The notes under the pieces were generated by a model. That model ran no database searches. It had not been told where the DNA came from and saw only the letters and a program-made list of their open reading frames with translations. A stretch of 64,000 bases of DNA from Spirochaetia bacterium (GTDB lineage: Bacteria; Spirochaetota; Spirochaetia; Treponematales; Breznakiellaceae). Made by a program: the position numbers and the translations under genes. The stretch spans positions 1-64,000 of the forward strand of contig BOAU01000002.1 of NCBI GenBank assembly GCA_026002025.1, read 5' to 3'. Below, in pieces: positions 34,383 to 43,390 of this stretch (position 1 is its first letter; every line of letters starts with the position of its first letter).

Positions 34383-35333
34383 ATGGCTACAGGAATGTTA
34401 TTAACCCTTTCGAACTATGTACCGGAGCACTTCACCGATATAGCACGGTTTGCCGGATATCAGGAACAATTCCGATTATCCCACTATTGTCAGTATATAA
34501 AAGAATTTATCGCCGCATCACTTAAAGATCCTAATATTGATGGGGTGGTTTTGCCTAATAGCTGCGATTGTGTACGTACTGCAATTGATTATATTGAAAA
34601 GTCGGATAAATATGTCTATCAACTTAAACATCCAACGGTTAATACGGAAGAGGCGGTTCGGTATTTTACGGTGATAATTGAGCAGTTCAAATTTACCCTC
34701 GAACACTATTTTCATAAAACCATAACAATTGAAGAAATATCCGCCCGCACTCAATTGATAACGGACCGAAATTCGTATTTACATAATGTATATGAAAATG
34801 CCGGTAGTTTTTCATATGGCGATTATATTGGTATGATAAACCGGATGTTAAACTACCCCTTGAGCGAATGGAATGGTCATATTTCTGCTCTTTCCCCCAA
34901 GAAACAAGGGAAAGGAGTATATGTGATAGGGCCGTTTTTGGCAAATATCGCGCTATTGTCCAGAATGGAAAAATGCGGACTTACAATTATGGGGGATAAT
35001 CTGACGAATTCAAAACGGCTGATTACAATACCCTTCCCCATAAAAACGGATACACTTTATGAGGATATAGCCCGGAGTATACTAAATGAATGCGCTTCCC
35101 CTACAATGGGTCGTTTTAATACATTATATGAAAAGGATTATCAGGAGATAATTAAAAAGGACATAAAGGGCGTTGTATTTCTGTGTAAAAAATTTTGTGA
35201 ATCCTATGATTATCTGTTTGCATATTATCAGGAGCGTTTGCAGACTGTGGGGATTCCGATCATTCGGGTTTATACGGATGATATAGAATATGAAAGTAAT
35301 ACCATCTGGGAAACTTTTTACGAAATGATTTGA
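34383..35333 (+). CDS. 2-hydroxyacyl-CoA dehydratase family subunit (HgdB-like)
   Basis: Subunit of the radical 2-hydroxyacyl-CoA dehydratase family (HGD-D). Visible features: VVLPNSCDCVRTAIDYIEKS, with the cysteines that can ligate a [4Fe-4S] cluster, and the C-terminal GVVFLCKKFCESYDY and IPIIRVYTDD typical of HgdB/BcrC. 316 aa, slightly shorter than usual. Its stop overlaps the ATGA region at the head of the next subunit gene. Possible substrates are discussed in the findings; an ACP- rather than CoA-bound substrate is conceivable here. Confidence 0.8.
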   Translation: MATGMLLTLSNYVPEHFTDIARFAGYQEQFRLSHYCQYIKEFIAASLKDPNIDGVVLPNSCDCVRTAIDYIEKSDKYVYQLKHPTVNTEEAVRYFTVIIEQFKFTLEHYFHKTITIEEISARTQLITDRNSYLHNVYENAGSFSYGDYIGMINRMLNYPLSEWNGHISALSPKKQGKGVYVIGPFLANIALLSRMEKCGLTIMGDNLTNSKRLITIPFPIKTDTLYEDIARSILNECASPTMGRFNTLYEKDYQEIIKKDIKGVVFLCKKFCESYDYLFAYYQERLQTVGIPIIRVYTDDIEYESNTIWETFYEMI

Positions 35334-35341
35334 GGGGCGAT

Positions 35342-36499
35342 ATGGCGGAGAGTATCAGTCAAAGTTTTTTTGAAATAAATAAATGGGTTTACCGGTATTT
35401 CAGTAAAAAAGAACCGGTTAAACCGGAACAAAAAGTCGCCTGGATTAGCTCATTTTGCCCAGTAGAGCTGTTTGAAGTATTTGATATTGCGTATGTTTAT
35501 CCTGAAAGTTACGCAGCGGTTACAGCCGCAAGCGGAAAGGAACAGGCCTGTCTTGAATATTCCCGATCTCAGGGGCTCAGTCTTGATTGTTGTTCCTATT
35601 CCACCTGTTTTAATGGGTGTATTGGCATTGGCGGCGGCCCAAGGGGTATGCCGCCCAAACCCGATATACTTATAGCGGCAAATAATCAATGCAATACCCT
35701 CCCCAATTGGTGGAACCTTATGGCAGAACAATGGCATGTTCCGCTGTTTATTATAGACTATCCCGGTGAATATAATGCGGGAAGTCAAACAAGAACTTAT
35801 GTTGATACGCAGCATAGGGAACTGGTAAAAGTTCTTTCGGCATTGACCGGAAAATCGCTGGATTTGGAGCGTTTGTCACAGCTAATCAATACCAGCCGGA
35901 AAAACATACACTTATGGAAAAAGATAACCGCTTTATTGGCGGATCATGATATGTCAGTCAGTGCGCTGTTTGATCGCATATCCCCGCTTATCGTGGCGCG
36001 ATGCCTTCCCGTGACCTCATCGTTTTTTACACTTCTTGCGGAGGACTACGATAAAACAGAACGTGATCCGTATGTTAAAAAACTATATTGGCTTGGATAC
36101 CCTTTCTGGTACCAGGGAGGACGGGTCCTGCCGGAAACGGAATCGCAGGTTGTCGGTGCTGATTATTTATCATGGTGGAATTTGAATTATGACGGTGATG
36201 ATGTATGGGAGCAGCTTTACAATGCATATAATTTTACTTTCTTGAATTTGACTGCAAAATCAAAAAACAAAATACTCCTGGAAGATATTCATCGTTCCCG
36301 GGCACAGGCGTTGATTATTAATCATAACAAGAGCTGTAAACGGGATTTTTCTACCTTTTATAACGAATATAATGATTATTCCGTACTTCCGTATCTGGCA
36401 ATAGAGTCCGATATGATAGACCGGAATTATCTGAACAAAACGGCGGTTCAGGATCGCATTAATACGTTCCTGAATATTATTGACAATGCGAGCCCTTAG
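35342..36499 (+). CDS. 2-hydroxyacyl-CoA dehydratase family subunit (HgdA-like)
   Basis: Second dehydratase subunit. WISSFCPVELFEVF, then LDCCSYSTCFNGCIG and IAANNQCNTLPNWW, give the three cysteine-containing stretches expected for cluster binding. ATG at 35342 follows GAGGGGCG; a start 12 bases earlier overlaps the previous stop. 385 aa. The two subunits together would form the heterodimer that needs the activator encoded next. Confidence 0.82.
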   Translation: MAESISQSFFEINKWVYRYFSKKEPVKPEQKVAWISSFCPVELFEVFDIAYVYPESYAAVTAASGKEQACLEYSRSQGLSLDCCSYSTCFNGCIGIGGGPRGMPPKPDILIAANNQCNTLPNWWNLMAEQWHVPLFIIDYPGEYNAGSQTRTYVDTQHRELVKVLSALTGKSLDLERLSQLINTSRKNIHLWKKITALLADHDMSVSALFDRISPLIVARCLPVTSSFFTLLAEDYDKTERDPYVKKLYWLGYPFWYQGGRVLPETESQVVGADYLSWWNLNYDGDDVWEQLYNAYNFTFLNLTAKSKNKILLEDIHRSRAQALIINHNKSCKRDFSTFYNEYNDYSVLPYLAIESDMIDRNYLNKTAVQDRINTFLNIIDNASP

Positions 36500-36503
36500 T
36501 AGT

Positions 36504-37268
36504 ATGTCTGTAGTATATTTGGGATTGGACATTGGCTCTACATTTACGAAGGTTTGTATGTTAGCGCCCGATGGTACTATTGTTTCATTGTCCTCGTTTG
36601 AATCGCCGGTCGATCAAAAGGCATATTTTGAAAGATATATGTCGGAATTATGCAATACTTATAGCATTGCCGCGATTGTATCCTGTGGATATGGAAAAGA
36701 AAATATAAACACAGATTTTGCGGTCTCAGAATTGATTGCCCTCGCAAGGGGATTATTTTCTGTATCCCCCGGCATACATAGTGCGCTTGATATAGGCGGA
36801 CAGGATACAAAAGCCATTCAATGCAGCAATGGAAAACTGACCCGATTTGTGTTAAATGATCAGTGTGCGGCGGGATCAGGGCTTTTTCTGCAAAGCGTGT
36901 TGCGAATACTGAAATACGATTTTGCTGATTTACAGGCAATTGACAGTAATGTCAAACCATTAACAACGGTTTGTGCAGTTTTTGCTCAAACAGAAATTGT
37001 CCGCGCTATTTCGAATGGAAAAACATCATGGGAATTATCGCAATCCGTTCTGCTTTCCCTTGTCAGGCAGGCCGTAAATCTTTTAAATCAAATAAACCGG
37101 GAAGAACCCTTTGCATTAACGGGAGGCCTTTCGCTTATACCGGGTATCAGTGATTTCTTTTCAAAATTTACCGGGCATACCATATTTATCCCCAAATATT
37201 CCACATTCTTATCGGCAATTGGGTGCGCTTACAAGGCGCTTGAATTGCAGGAGCGTAGCAAATCATGA
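36504..37268 (+). CDS. Activator of 2-hydroxyacyl-CoA dehydratase (HgdC-like ATPase)
   Basis: ASKHA-fold ATPase that injects a low-potential electron into the dehydratase (archerase). Seen: YLGLDIGSTFTKVCM, ALDIGGQDTKAI, and the two cysteine motifs NDQCAAGSG and TVCAVFAQTE whose Cys residues bridge the dimer [4Fe-4S] cluster. All key residues are present, so the dehydratase should be activatable. Start uncertain: 36504 (MSVVYLG) fits the family; 36486 is possible. Confidence 0.88.
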   Translation: MSVVYLGLDIGSTFTKVCMLAPDGTIVSLSSFESPVDQKAYFERYMSELCNTYSIAAIVSCGYGKENINTDFAVSELIALARGLFSVSPGIHSALDIGGQDTKAIQCSNGKLTRFVLNDQCAAGSGLFLQSVLRILKYDFADLQAIDSNVKPLTTVCAVFAQTEIVRAISNGKTSWELSQSVLLSLVRQAVNLLNQINREEPFALTGGLSLIPGISDFFSKFTGHTIFIPKYSTFLSAIGCAYKALELQERSKS

Positions 37269-38728
37269 CAATTAATTCTATTAAATTTTTGCTATTCTTC
37301 TCAGTTGTTTTTTTTCTCTATTATTTTCCGTTAAAAGAGAAGACCAGGGCGCAAAACGTTTTACTGTTATTGGCAAGTTATGTGTTTTATGGGATCGCCA
37401 ACTGGAAAATGATCCCCCTGTTGTTACTGGCAACCGGCGCCTTCTATGGATTAGGTATTCTGATAGGCAAATCAAATAAAGCGAATCCGAAGCAGGCTTC
37501 TCTATTAACCACGTTAGGGGTATGCCTTGGCATTGGCCTTTTACTGTATTTTAAGTACCTCAACTTCTTTATCACCTCATTCAATGATTTGTTCTCCGCT
37601 ATCGGCTTGCATACCAATTGGCATACCTTCAATATAATAATGCCTGTTGGAATCAGCTTTTTTACTTTCAAGCTGATAAGCTATGTGCTGGAAATATACC
37701 GGCAGCGTATGGAGCCGGTAACTGATATAGTTGCGTTTGCCGCATACGCGGCGTTTTTTCCAACAATGATGGCAGGGCCGATTGACCGGCCTAAATGCCT
37801 TTGTTCTCAATTACAGGCGAAACATGCTTTTGATTACAGTTTGGCGGTAGACGGGTGCCGGCAGATTTTATGGGGAATGTTCAAAAAAATGGTGATTGCG
37901 GATTCTTTAAATAACGTGATAAATTCAACATTTGATAATTATATAGTTTTTTCTGGCAGTACGTTGCTGTTTACTGCTTTTCTTTATTCAATTATGTTAT
38001 ATTCGGATTTTTCCGGTTATTCGGATATGGCAATTGGAGTAGGCAAATTATTGGGTTTCAGGATAGTCAGGAATTTCAATTATCCTTTCTTTAAAAGAAA
38101 TATTGCAGAATTCTGGAGAAATTGGCACATATCTTTAACTTCATGGCTTACGGACTATGTGTTTATGCCTCTGAATATTAAATTCCGCGACTGGGGAAAA
38201 TGGGGAACGATATGTGCCATTATCATCAATTTTGTGCTTGTTGGGTTTTGGCACGGGGCCAATTGGACTTTTGGGGTATTTGGTTTGTATCATGGCCTAT
38301 TGTATGTTCCGCTTATATTGAGCGGGGGGTTCGCCAGGAAAAATAAATTGACCGTAACTAAATCAGGACTTCCTTCACCAAAAGACTTCATCGGGATGTT
38401 GGTAACATTTATACTGGTAACGTTCGGTAATATAATTTTCAGGGCCGATAATATTGGGCAGGCGTGGATGCATATATGCAGGATATTTTCAAAATCAATT
38501 TTAACTATACCAAAATTTGAAGGCGGTAATAATCCTACCGTATTGATTACAATTGTCTTCATTTGTATCTTATTGTTTTTCGAATGGAATAACAAAGACA
38601 GGGAGCATGGTTTTGATTTTAAGGAAAATGTATCAAAACCACACCGATGTTTTTTATATTGTTTTATTATCACGATGATTTATTTTTTTAGCGGAGATGC
38701 TTCCGCATTTATTTATTTCCAGTTTTAA
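37265..38728 (+). CDS. MBOAT-family O-acyltransferase (AlgI/DltB-like)
   Basis: Multi-pass membrane acyltransferase that moves an acyl group across or at the membrane onto a surface glycan. About ten hydrophobic segments; the family motif WRNWHISLTSWLTDYVF and the catalytic-histidine region VGFWHGANWTFGVFGLYHG are complete. 487 aa is normal. It overlaps the activator stop by 4 bases (ATGA). The DltB relatives use an acyl carrier protein as donor, which fits the ACP gene in this operon. Confidence 0.9.
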   Translation: MTINSIKFLLFFSVVFFLYYFPLKEKTRAQNVLLLLASYVFYGIANWKMIPLLLLATGAFYGLGILIGKSNKANPKQASLLTTLGVCLGIGLLLYFKYLNFFITSFNDLFSAIGLHTNWHTFNIIMPVGISFFTFKLISYVLEIYRQRMEPVTDIVAFAAYAAFFPTMMAGPIDRPKCLCSQLQAKHAFDYSLAVDGCRQILWGMFKKMVIADSLNNVINSTFDNYIVFSGSTLLFTAFLYSIMLYSDFSGYSDMAIGVGKLLGFRIVRNFNYPFFKRNIAEFWRNWHISLTSWLTDYVFMPLNIKFRDWGKWGTICAIIINFVLVGFWHGANWTFGVFGLYHGLLYVPLILSGGFARKNKLTVTKSGLPSPKDFIGMLVTFILVTFGNIIFRADNIGQAWMHICRIFSKSILTIPKFEGGNNPTVLITIVFICILLFFEWNNKDREHGFDFKENVSKPHRCFLYCFIITMIYFFSGDASAFIYFQF

Positions 38729-38730
38729 GG

Positions 38731-39741
38731 ATGATTATCATGCTGCAAACAAAAAAAATAGTTTTCGGATTAATTGATTTACTGTTTCTTATTTTATCTT
38801 TCAATATTGTTACCCCATTAATTTACCGTATACTGCCAAATAATTATCAAAGAACTAAGGTAATTCTTGAATACTTAGACAGTGTCATAAACGATCAAAA
38901 TGATAGCATTGCAATTTTTGGAAGCAGTATTGCCATGACGGGGATGAATGCGGATTTTATGCAGAAATATTTTGATAATAAGTACGAGGTGCTGAATTTT
39001 TCCAGTGTGGGGCAGCCAATCCAGGAAAGTGCATTATATTATACAAAACTACCGGAAAATACAAAAGTTGTAATTCAATGCATCGGCCTTTTATCATTAA
39101 TATCCGAACCAACAATACCAAAACCGGCAGCAATCGCATTCGCAATGTATAATTATAAATTAGATAAAGCTATTGAATATCTCTTGCCTTTACAGTCTTA
39201 CTCGATGTTGAATGAATCGCGGCTGCTTATAAATTACAAAGCAAGGACTTTTGTTAAGGCAGGGTTATCAACACTAATAGTAAATATCCTGTATGATGAT
39301 GCCGCAGGTAATAGCGGTGAGCGTTTCAGTCTTAAATATCCTTATATATATCCTTCCAATAGATCTAACACATACGAGATGCATATAGGGTTAATTAATC
39401 AGACATATAACCTGTCGAATTATAAAATTAACGCCGATTGTTCTGATATAATAGTAAATTCCAGTGATTATTTTTCTTCGAGGGGGATACCCTTTGTTTT
39501 GGTTATTATGCCCATATCTCCGGATATTACCTCAGCATCAAAATCAGAGATTGAATATGCTTTAAATACCGTTAAAGAATCCTTTGCCAACATTCCTATT
39601 GTAGATTGTTATTCTTTGTTGGAACCAAATGAATTTTATGATGCAATTCATCCAAATCGAACGGGCGGAGAGAAGTTGTCACGGGAAGTATCACAGTATG
39701 TTTCTGAAATACTTGCCGGGGCGCACCTGGCGGCGGAATAA
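38731..39741 (+). CDS. membrane-anchored SGNH-like protein (AlgX/DltD-like role)
   Basis: One N-terminal membrane anchor (residues ~9-32), then an extracytoplasmic SGNH-hydrolase-like domain. Ser motif FGSSIAMTGMN is near residue 65 and the His block DAIHPNRTGGEKLS near 305. Such proteins work with MBOAT enzymes (AlgJ/AlgX, DltD) in surface O-acylation. Start 2 bases after the MBOAT stop. Family similarity is weak outside the two motifs, so the role rests largely on context. Confidence 0.65.
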   Translation: MIIMLQTKKIVFGLIDLLFLILSFNIVTPLIYRILPNNYQRTKVILEYLDSVINDQNDSIAIFGSSIAMTGMNADFMQKYFDNKYEVLNFSSVGQPIQESALYYTKLPENTKVVIQCIGLLSLISEPTIPKPAAIAFAMYNYKLDKAIEYLLPLQSYSMLNESRLLINYKARTFVKAGLSTLIVNILYDDAAGNSGERFSLKYPYIYPSNRSNTYEMHIGLINQTYNLSNYKINADCSDIIVNSSDYFSSRGIPFVLVIMPISPDITSASKSEIEYALNTVKESFANIPIVDCYSLLEPNEFYDAIHPNRTGGEKLSREVSQYVSEILAGAHLAAE

Positions 39742-39812
39742 GAGGCGCCAGAAATTCTCTAAAACCGGGAATATTTCCCAAATATACAAAATTCTCGCGA
39801 TATTTTTCTTAA

Positions 39813-40109
39813 ATGGGTACGGACTTTGGAGGTGCTATCCCTTTCCTTCTCCGAATACCTCCCTATTTATTGAAGGATATACGGAACTATATCTCCCAGG
39901 GTGATATTGTGGGATTCAACAAGATGCTGCGGCTCATCTCTGCGCAGATAGGGAATCTGCTCAATGTAAATGAAGTAAGCCTTGCCTCCGGCCTGCCCCG
40001 CAGGACCTGTGAGGAGTACCTCTACATTCTGGAACAGATGGGGATTATCAAACTGCTGGAACCCTATTTCGTCACGTACCATTCTATGATAAACTACCAA
40101 ATTCGATAA
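39813..40109 (+). pseudogene. remnant of a DUF4143 (AAA ATPase) protein
   Basis: About 98 codons matching the C-terminal half of DUF4143-type ATPases: KDIRNYISQGDIVGFNKML, then LNVNEVSLASGLPRRTCEEY and a final LLEPYF. The AAA core before it and the last ~150 residues after it are missing. No ribosome binding site is present. This is most likely a degraded gene in the TA-rich segment. Confidence 0.6.
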
Positions 40110-40171
40110 ATAACTATCATCTCTTCTATATTATAGGGGTTTATACTTTAGTTGTAAATTCAAAACATCTT

Positions 40172-40441
40172 ATGGCAATTTTGAAAGGCGGAAAAACCGA
40201 AAACCTTACCATCCGGGTCGAGCCTGACTTTAAGAAACGGGTAGAGGCTGTCCGGCAGAAATATTTCAACCGCATACCCATGAATGTATTCCTGGAAATG
40301 ATGGTTGAAGTCGGCATGGACGTTGAAGAGCAGTTTGCCGCGTTAAAACAAGAGATGTTGTCCGATGAGGCGCAGAAAAGACGGGATATTCTTATATCCA
40401 ACCTCAAAAAGAACGGCAGTTCTAAAGAAATCCCCAAATAA
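40172..40441 (+). CDS. small ribbon-helix-helix-like protein, 89 aa
   Basis: MAILKGGKTENLTIRVEP is a plausible ribbon strand, and DFKKRVEAVRQ begins a helix. Highly charged C-terminus. It could be a lone antitoxin or a DNA-binding regulator; no cognate toxin reads next to it, though dinJ follows 58 bases on. Function not assigned. Confidence 0.5.
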   Translation: MAILKGGKTENLTIRVEPDFKKRVEAVRQKYFNRIPMNVFLEMMVEVGMDVEEQFAALKQEMLSDEAQKRRDILISNLKKNGSSKEIPK

Positions 40442-40449
40442 AAGACACA

Positions 40450-40493
40450 TTGCTAAACAATGTATTGACAGTTGCTAATCAATGTAATATCAT
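40450..40493 (+). promoter_or_regulatory. dinJ-yoeB promoter with two direct repeats
   Basis: TTGACA (40465-40470) and TATCAT (40488-40493) are 17 bp apart. TTGCTAAACAATGTA (40450-40464) and TTGCTAATCAATGTA (40472-40486), 14 of 15 identical, are spaced 22 bp apart, two helical turns; each includes the palindrome TTG-N6-CAA. This fits autorepression by the RHH antitoxin. Confidence 0.65.
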
Positions 40494-40499
40494 AACAAT

Positions 40500-40763
40500 A
40501 TGGCACAGTCAATTTTAAGCGTCCGTATGGATGAAGGTCTGAAAAGGCAATTCGATACCCTCTGTGACGAATTCGGCATGAATACAAGCACCGCCATCAC
40601 CGTATTTGCAAAAACCGTGGTGCGGGAACGGAAAATTCCCTTCGAAATCGTCTCCCCTGAAGATCCTTTCTGGGGTGAAACAAATCAAGCCCATTTAAAA
40701 AAAGCCATCGCCGATATAAAAGCCGGCAAGTACGCCGCCCATGAACTTATTGAGGACCAGTAA
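40500..40763 (+). CDS. DinJ/RelB-family antitoxin
   Basis: Ribbon-helix-helix antitoxin of 87 aa. SILSVRMDEGLKRQFD followed by MNTSTAITVFAKTVVRERKI is the family N-terminus that binds DNA; the C-terminal part would wrap the toxin. Its stop overlaps the toxin start (TAATGA), as usual for type II pairs. Confidence 0.88.
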   Translation: MAQSILSVRMDEGLKRQFDTLCDEFGMNTSTAITVFAKTVVRERKIPFEIVSPEDPFWGETNQAHLKKAIADIKAGKYAAHELIEDQ

Positions 40764-41023
40764 TGACAAAGGGCTGGCAGGATGAAGCATGGGATGATTA
40801 TCTGTATTGGCAGACCCAGGATAAAAAAACCTTCAGGAAGATCAACCAGCTTATAAAAGATATAGACAGAACCCCCTTTGATGGCATTGGTAAGCCGGAA
40901 CCCTTAAAAAACGAGTATCAGGGGTATTGGAGCAGGCGTATTGACGAAGCAAACCGTCTTATCTACCGAATTGAAAATAACATGATAATTATAGCCCAAT
41001 GCAGAACCCATTATGAAAAATAA
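40763..41023 (+). CDS. Txe/YoeB-family mRNA interferase toxin
   Basis: Ribosome-dependent endoribonuclease of 86 aa. WQDEAWDDYLYWQTQDKK, the GKPEPLKNEYQGYWSRRI core and the terminal HYEK, with the catalytic His near the C-terminus, are those of YoeB. Pairing with a DinJ-type rather than a YefM-type antitoxin is a known swap in TA modules. Confidence 0.88.
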   Translation: MTKGWQDEAWDDYLYWQTQDKKTFRKINQLIKDIDRTPFDGIGKPEPLKNEYQGYWSRRIDEANRLIYRIENNMIIIAQCRTHYEK

Positions 41024-41094
41024 TTCATCCCTTGCCCCCATCGTCCCTCTTCCCCTATAATTTCCCCATATCACAGCAAAACAGGGGGCCAAAA

Positions 41095-41532
41095 ATGGGT
41101 TTATCGGAAATTCTGGACGCAATGGTGAAAAAGGCTGAGGAAATTTACGCTGCCGGCGCGGATTATCAAAAAGACGGCAAGCGGGGCTTTCTTATCGCGG
41201 AAATCAAGAATGAGAAGATCGAGGGGCAGTGGGATGCCGCTTCGCGGCCCTTTGGGACGGTTTCAAAAGGGGCGGGGAACGAGGGGGAACTCATCATCAA
41301 TAACGGGACCAGTTTTGAGGCCATGGCCCGGGGAAAGGTAGCCTATAGCAGGCGGACGGGGAAGAACAGCGGGGCCAACTATTACGAGGTGCGGGGCGCC
41401 GAGTCCTGGTGGAAGGGCGCCATCGTCAGCAAGGACGGCAAGTGTATCTGCGCCTTCAGCGGGCTCATGGGTTACGACGATGTGGCCATTGCAAAAGCGG
41501 GGATTGACGTTTACGAGGGAACAAAGGACTAA
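41095..41532 (+). CDS. hypothetical protein, 145 aa
   Basis: Unrecognised soluble protein. ATG at 41095 is preceded by AGGGGG. GFLIAEIKNEKIEGQWDAAS and a C-terminal CICAFSGLMGYDDVAIAKAG recall the GlcG/HbpS-like heme- or cofactor-binding fold, in which DVAIAKAGI is the common ending; this is a tentative resemblance. No signal peptide is seen. It faces nadE with 15 bases between stops. Confidence 0.5.
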   Translation: MGLSEILDAMVKKAEEIYAAGADYQKDGKRGFLIAEIKNEKIEGQWDAASRPFGTVSKGAGNEGELIINNGTSFEAMARGKVAYSRRTGKNSGANYYEVRGAESWWKGAIVSKDGKCICAFSGLMGYDDVAIAKAGIDVYEGTKD

Positions 41533-41547
41533 CTATTTTTGCCGCCC

Positions 41548-43344
41548 TTATACTTCGTATATTGAACGCGCAATCGGCATTCTTCTTCCCATTCCAAATG
41601 CACGGGGCGACACCTTGAGTACCGGCGGGGCCTGACGGCGCTTGAACTCCGAGCGGGCCACGGTCCTGATGATCCGGGCGGCCAGGTCAGCATCCCAGCC
41701 GCGCTGGGCAATTTCATCTTTGGAAAGATTGTTGAACAAATAGAGCTTGAGAATTTCGTCCAGCACTTCGTAGGGGGGCAGGCTGTCCTGATCTTTTTGA
41801 TCGGGCCGCAGTTCCGCTGACGGCGGCTTTTCAATGATCGCCGGAGGGATAATAGCCTTGCCCCCTGCGGCGATGTGCCGCTCGTTGATCCTGCGGCAGA
41901 GGGCGAAAACTTCGGTCTTGAAGAGATCGCCGATGGCCCCGAGCGCGCCGTTCATGTCGCCGTAGAGGGTGCAGTAGCCCATGGCGAGTTCGCTCTTGTT
42001 GCCGGTGGTCAGCAGCATGGAATCGAATTTGTTGGAGAAGGCCATGAGCAGGGTGCCCCGGATGCGGGCCTGGAGGTTTTCTTCGGCGATGTCGAAGGGC
42101 CGTTTCTCAAAAACCCCTTCCAATGTGGAAAGGAAACTGGTAAACACCGGCTCAATGGGAAGGGCCTCGTAACGGCAGCCCAGGTTTTCCGCCAGTTCCT
42201 GAGCATCGTCCTTTGAGCCCTGGGAAGAAAACCGGGAGGGCATGCTGAAGCAGACGATCCTGTCCGCCCCGATGGCCTTTACCCCCAGGTACGCCACCAG
42301 CGCCGAATCAATGCCCCCTGAAAGCCCCAGGTGTGCCCGCTTAAAGCCGCACTTTGCCATGTAATCCCGGATGCCCATGATGAGGCCCTCTTCCAAAATG
42401 TCCAGCTCATAGCGGGTCAAGCCTACCTTGAAGGGATCCATCTCGTTGTCATCGGCGGCCATGGCGGCTTTGACTGCCCCGGTTCCAGCGACCGCCTTCT
42501 GTCCCGCAGTAACACTAAAATGTTGAGTATCACCCGCAGCAGAACTGTCTGCGGAATCCCAGGTGATCAAATCTTCCTCAAAAGCTTTTGCGGAAAGCCG
42601 CACCGGGTAATCCTTAAGGGCCGCCGAATTCGCGGCATCCTCAGTGGGGGCCACCACGAAGGAACGGCCGTCGAAGAGGATTGAATCGTTGGCGCCGACT
42701 GCGTTGATGTACACCAGAGGGACATTGCCCCTGATGGCGATCCGTTCCGCAAGGGCCCGGCGGACCTTGAGTTTTCCCGCCACATAGGGGGACGCCGAGG
42801 GCACGCAGAGCAGGCTGATCCCTTCGTCCAAAAGCTCCCGCACCGGGTCCCGGTCATAACTGGTGCCGGGGATGTCGGTTTCCCGCCACACATCTTCGCA
42901 GATGGCGATGCCGATGCGCTCGCCCTTGTACTCAAAGGCGGACCATTCCCGGCCGGGTTCAAAGTTGCGGGCCTCGTCAAAAACATCGTAGGTGGGGAGC
43001 AGGGTCTTGATTTGCTCAAAGGCCAGTTTGCCGTTCAGAAGGATGCCGTATTCGTTTACCAGGGACTTGCCCCGTGACCAGGGGTTCCGGTTCACAAAGC
43101 CCAGGCCCACCGCCACATCCTGGGGCAGTTCCCGCTGGAGGATGTGGACCGTGCGGATGTTCAGCTCCACAAAGCGGTCCTGATCCAGCAGGTCCATGGG
43201 GGGGTATCCGCAGACCGCCAGTTCCGGGAAAAGCACCAGCTCCGCCCCTTCCTGCACCGCCTTCCGGGTAAAATCGAGTATCTTTTGCTGGTTCCCGGCA
43301 AAGTCCCCGATGGTTGAATTGATCTGAGCTATGGCTATATACAT
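41548..43344 (-). CDS. nadE: Glutamine-dependent NAD+ synthetase
   Basis: Final step of NAD synthesis, amidating nicotinic acid adenine dinucleotide. N-terminal glutaminase (nitrilase fold): Glu in FPELAVCGYPP, Lys in FEQIKTLLPTY, Cys in IAICEDVWRE. C-terminal ATP pyrophosphatase: LGLSGGIDSALVA. ATG at 43344 (MYIAIAQINSTIG) matches the family; the frame also opens with TTG six codons earlier. An Ala-rich linker of about 45 residues between the domains is longer than usual. 598 aa. Confidence 0.94.
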   Translation of the reverse strand: MYIAIAQINSTIGDFAGNQQKILDFTRKAVQEGAELVLFPELAVCGYPPMDLLDQDRFVELNIRTVHILQRELPQDVAVGLGFVNRNPWSRGKSLVNEYGILLNGKLAFEQIKTLLPTYDVFDEARNFEPGREWSAFEYKGERIGIAICEDVWRETDIPGTSYDRDPVRELLDEGISLLCVPSASPYVAGKLKVRRALAERIAIRGNVPLVYINAVGANDSILFDGRSFVVAPTEDAANSAALKDYPVRLSAKAFEEDLITWDSADSSAAGDTQHFSVTAGQKAVAGTGAVKAAMAADDNEMDPFKVGLTRYELDILEEGLIMGIRDYMAKCGFKRAHLGLSGGIDSALVAYLGVKAIGADRIVCFSMPSRFSSQGSKDDAQELAENLGCRYEALPIEPVFTSFLSTLEGVFEKRPFDIAEENLQARIRGTLLMAFSNKFDSMLLTTGNKSELAMGYCTLYGDMNGALGAIGDLFKTEVFALCRRINERHIAAGGKAIIPPAIIEKPPSAELRPDQKDQDSLPPYEVLDEILKLYLFNNLSKDEIAQRGWDADLAARIIRTVARSEFKRRQAPPVLKVSPRAFGMGRRMPIARSIYEV

Positions 43345-43390
43345 GTAGACAAAATAACACAAATTGTCAAATAATGAGTAGGGGGAAATA

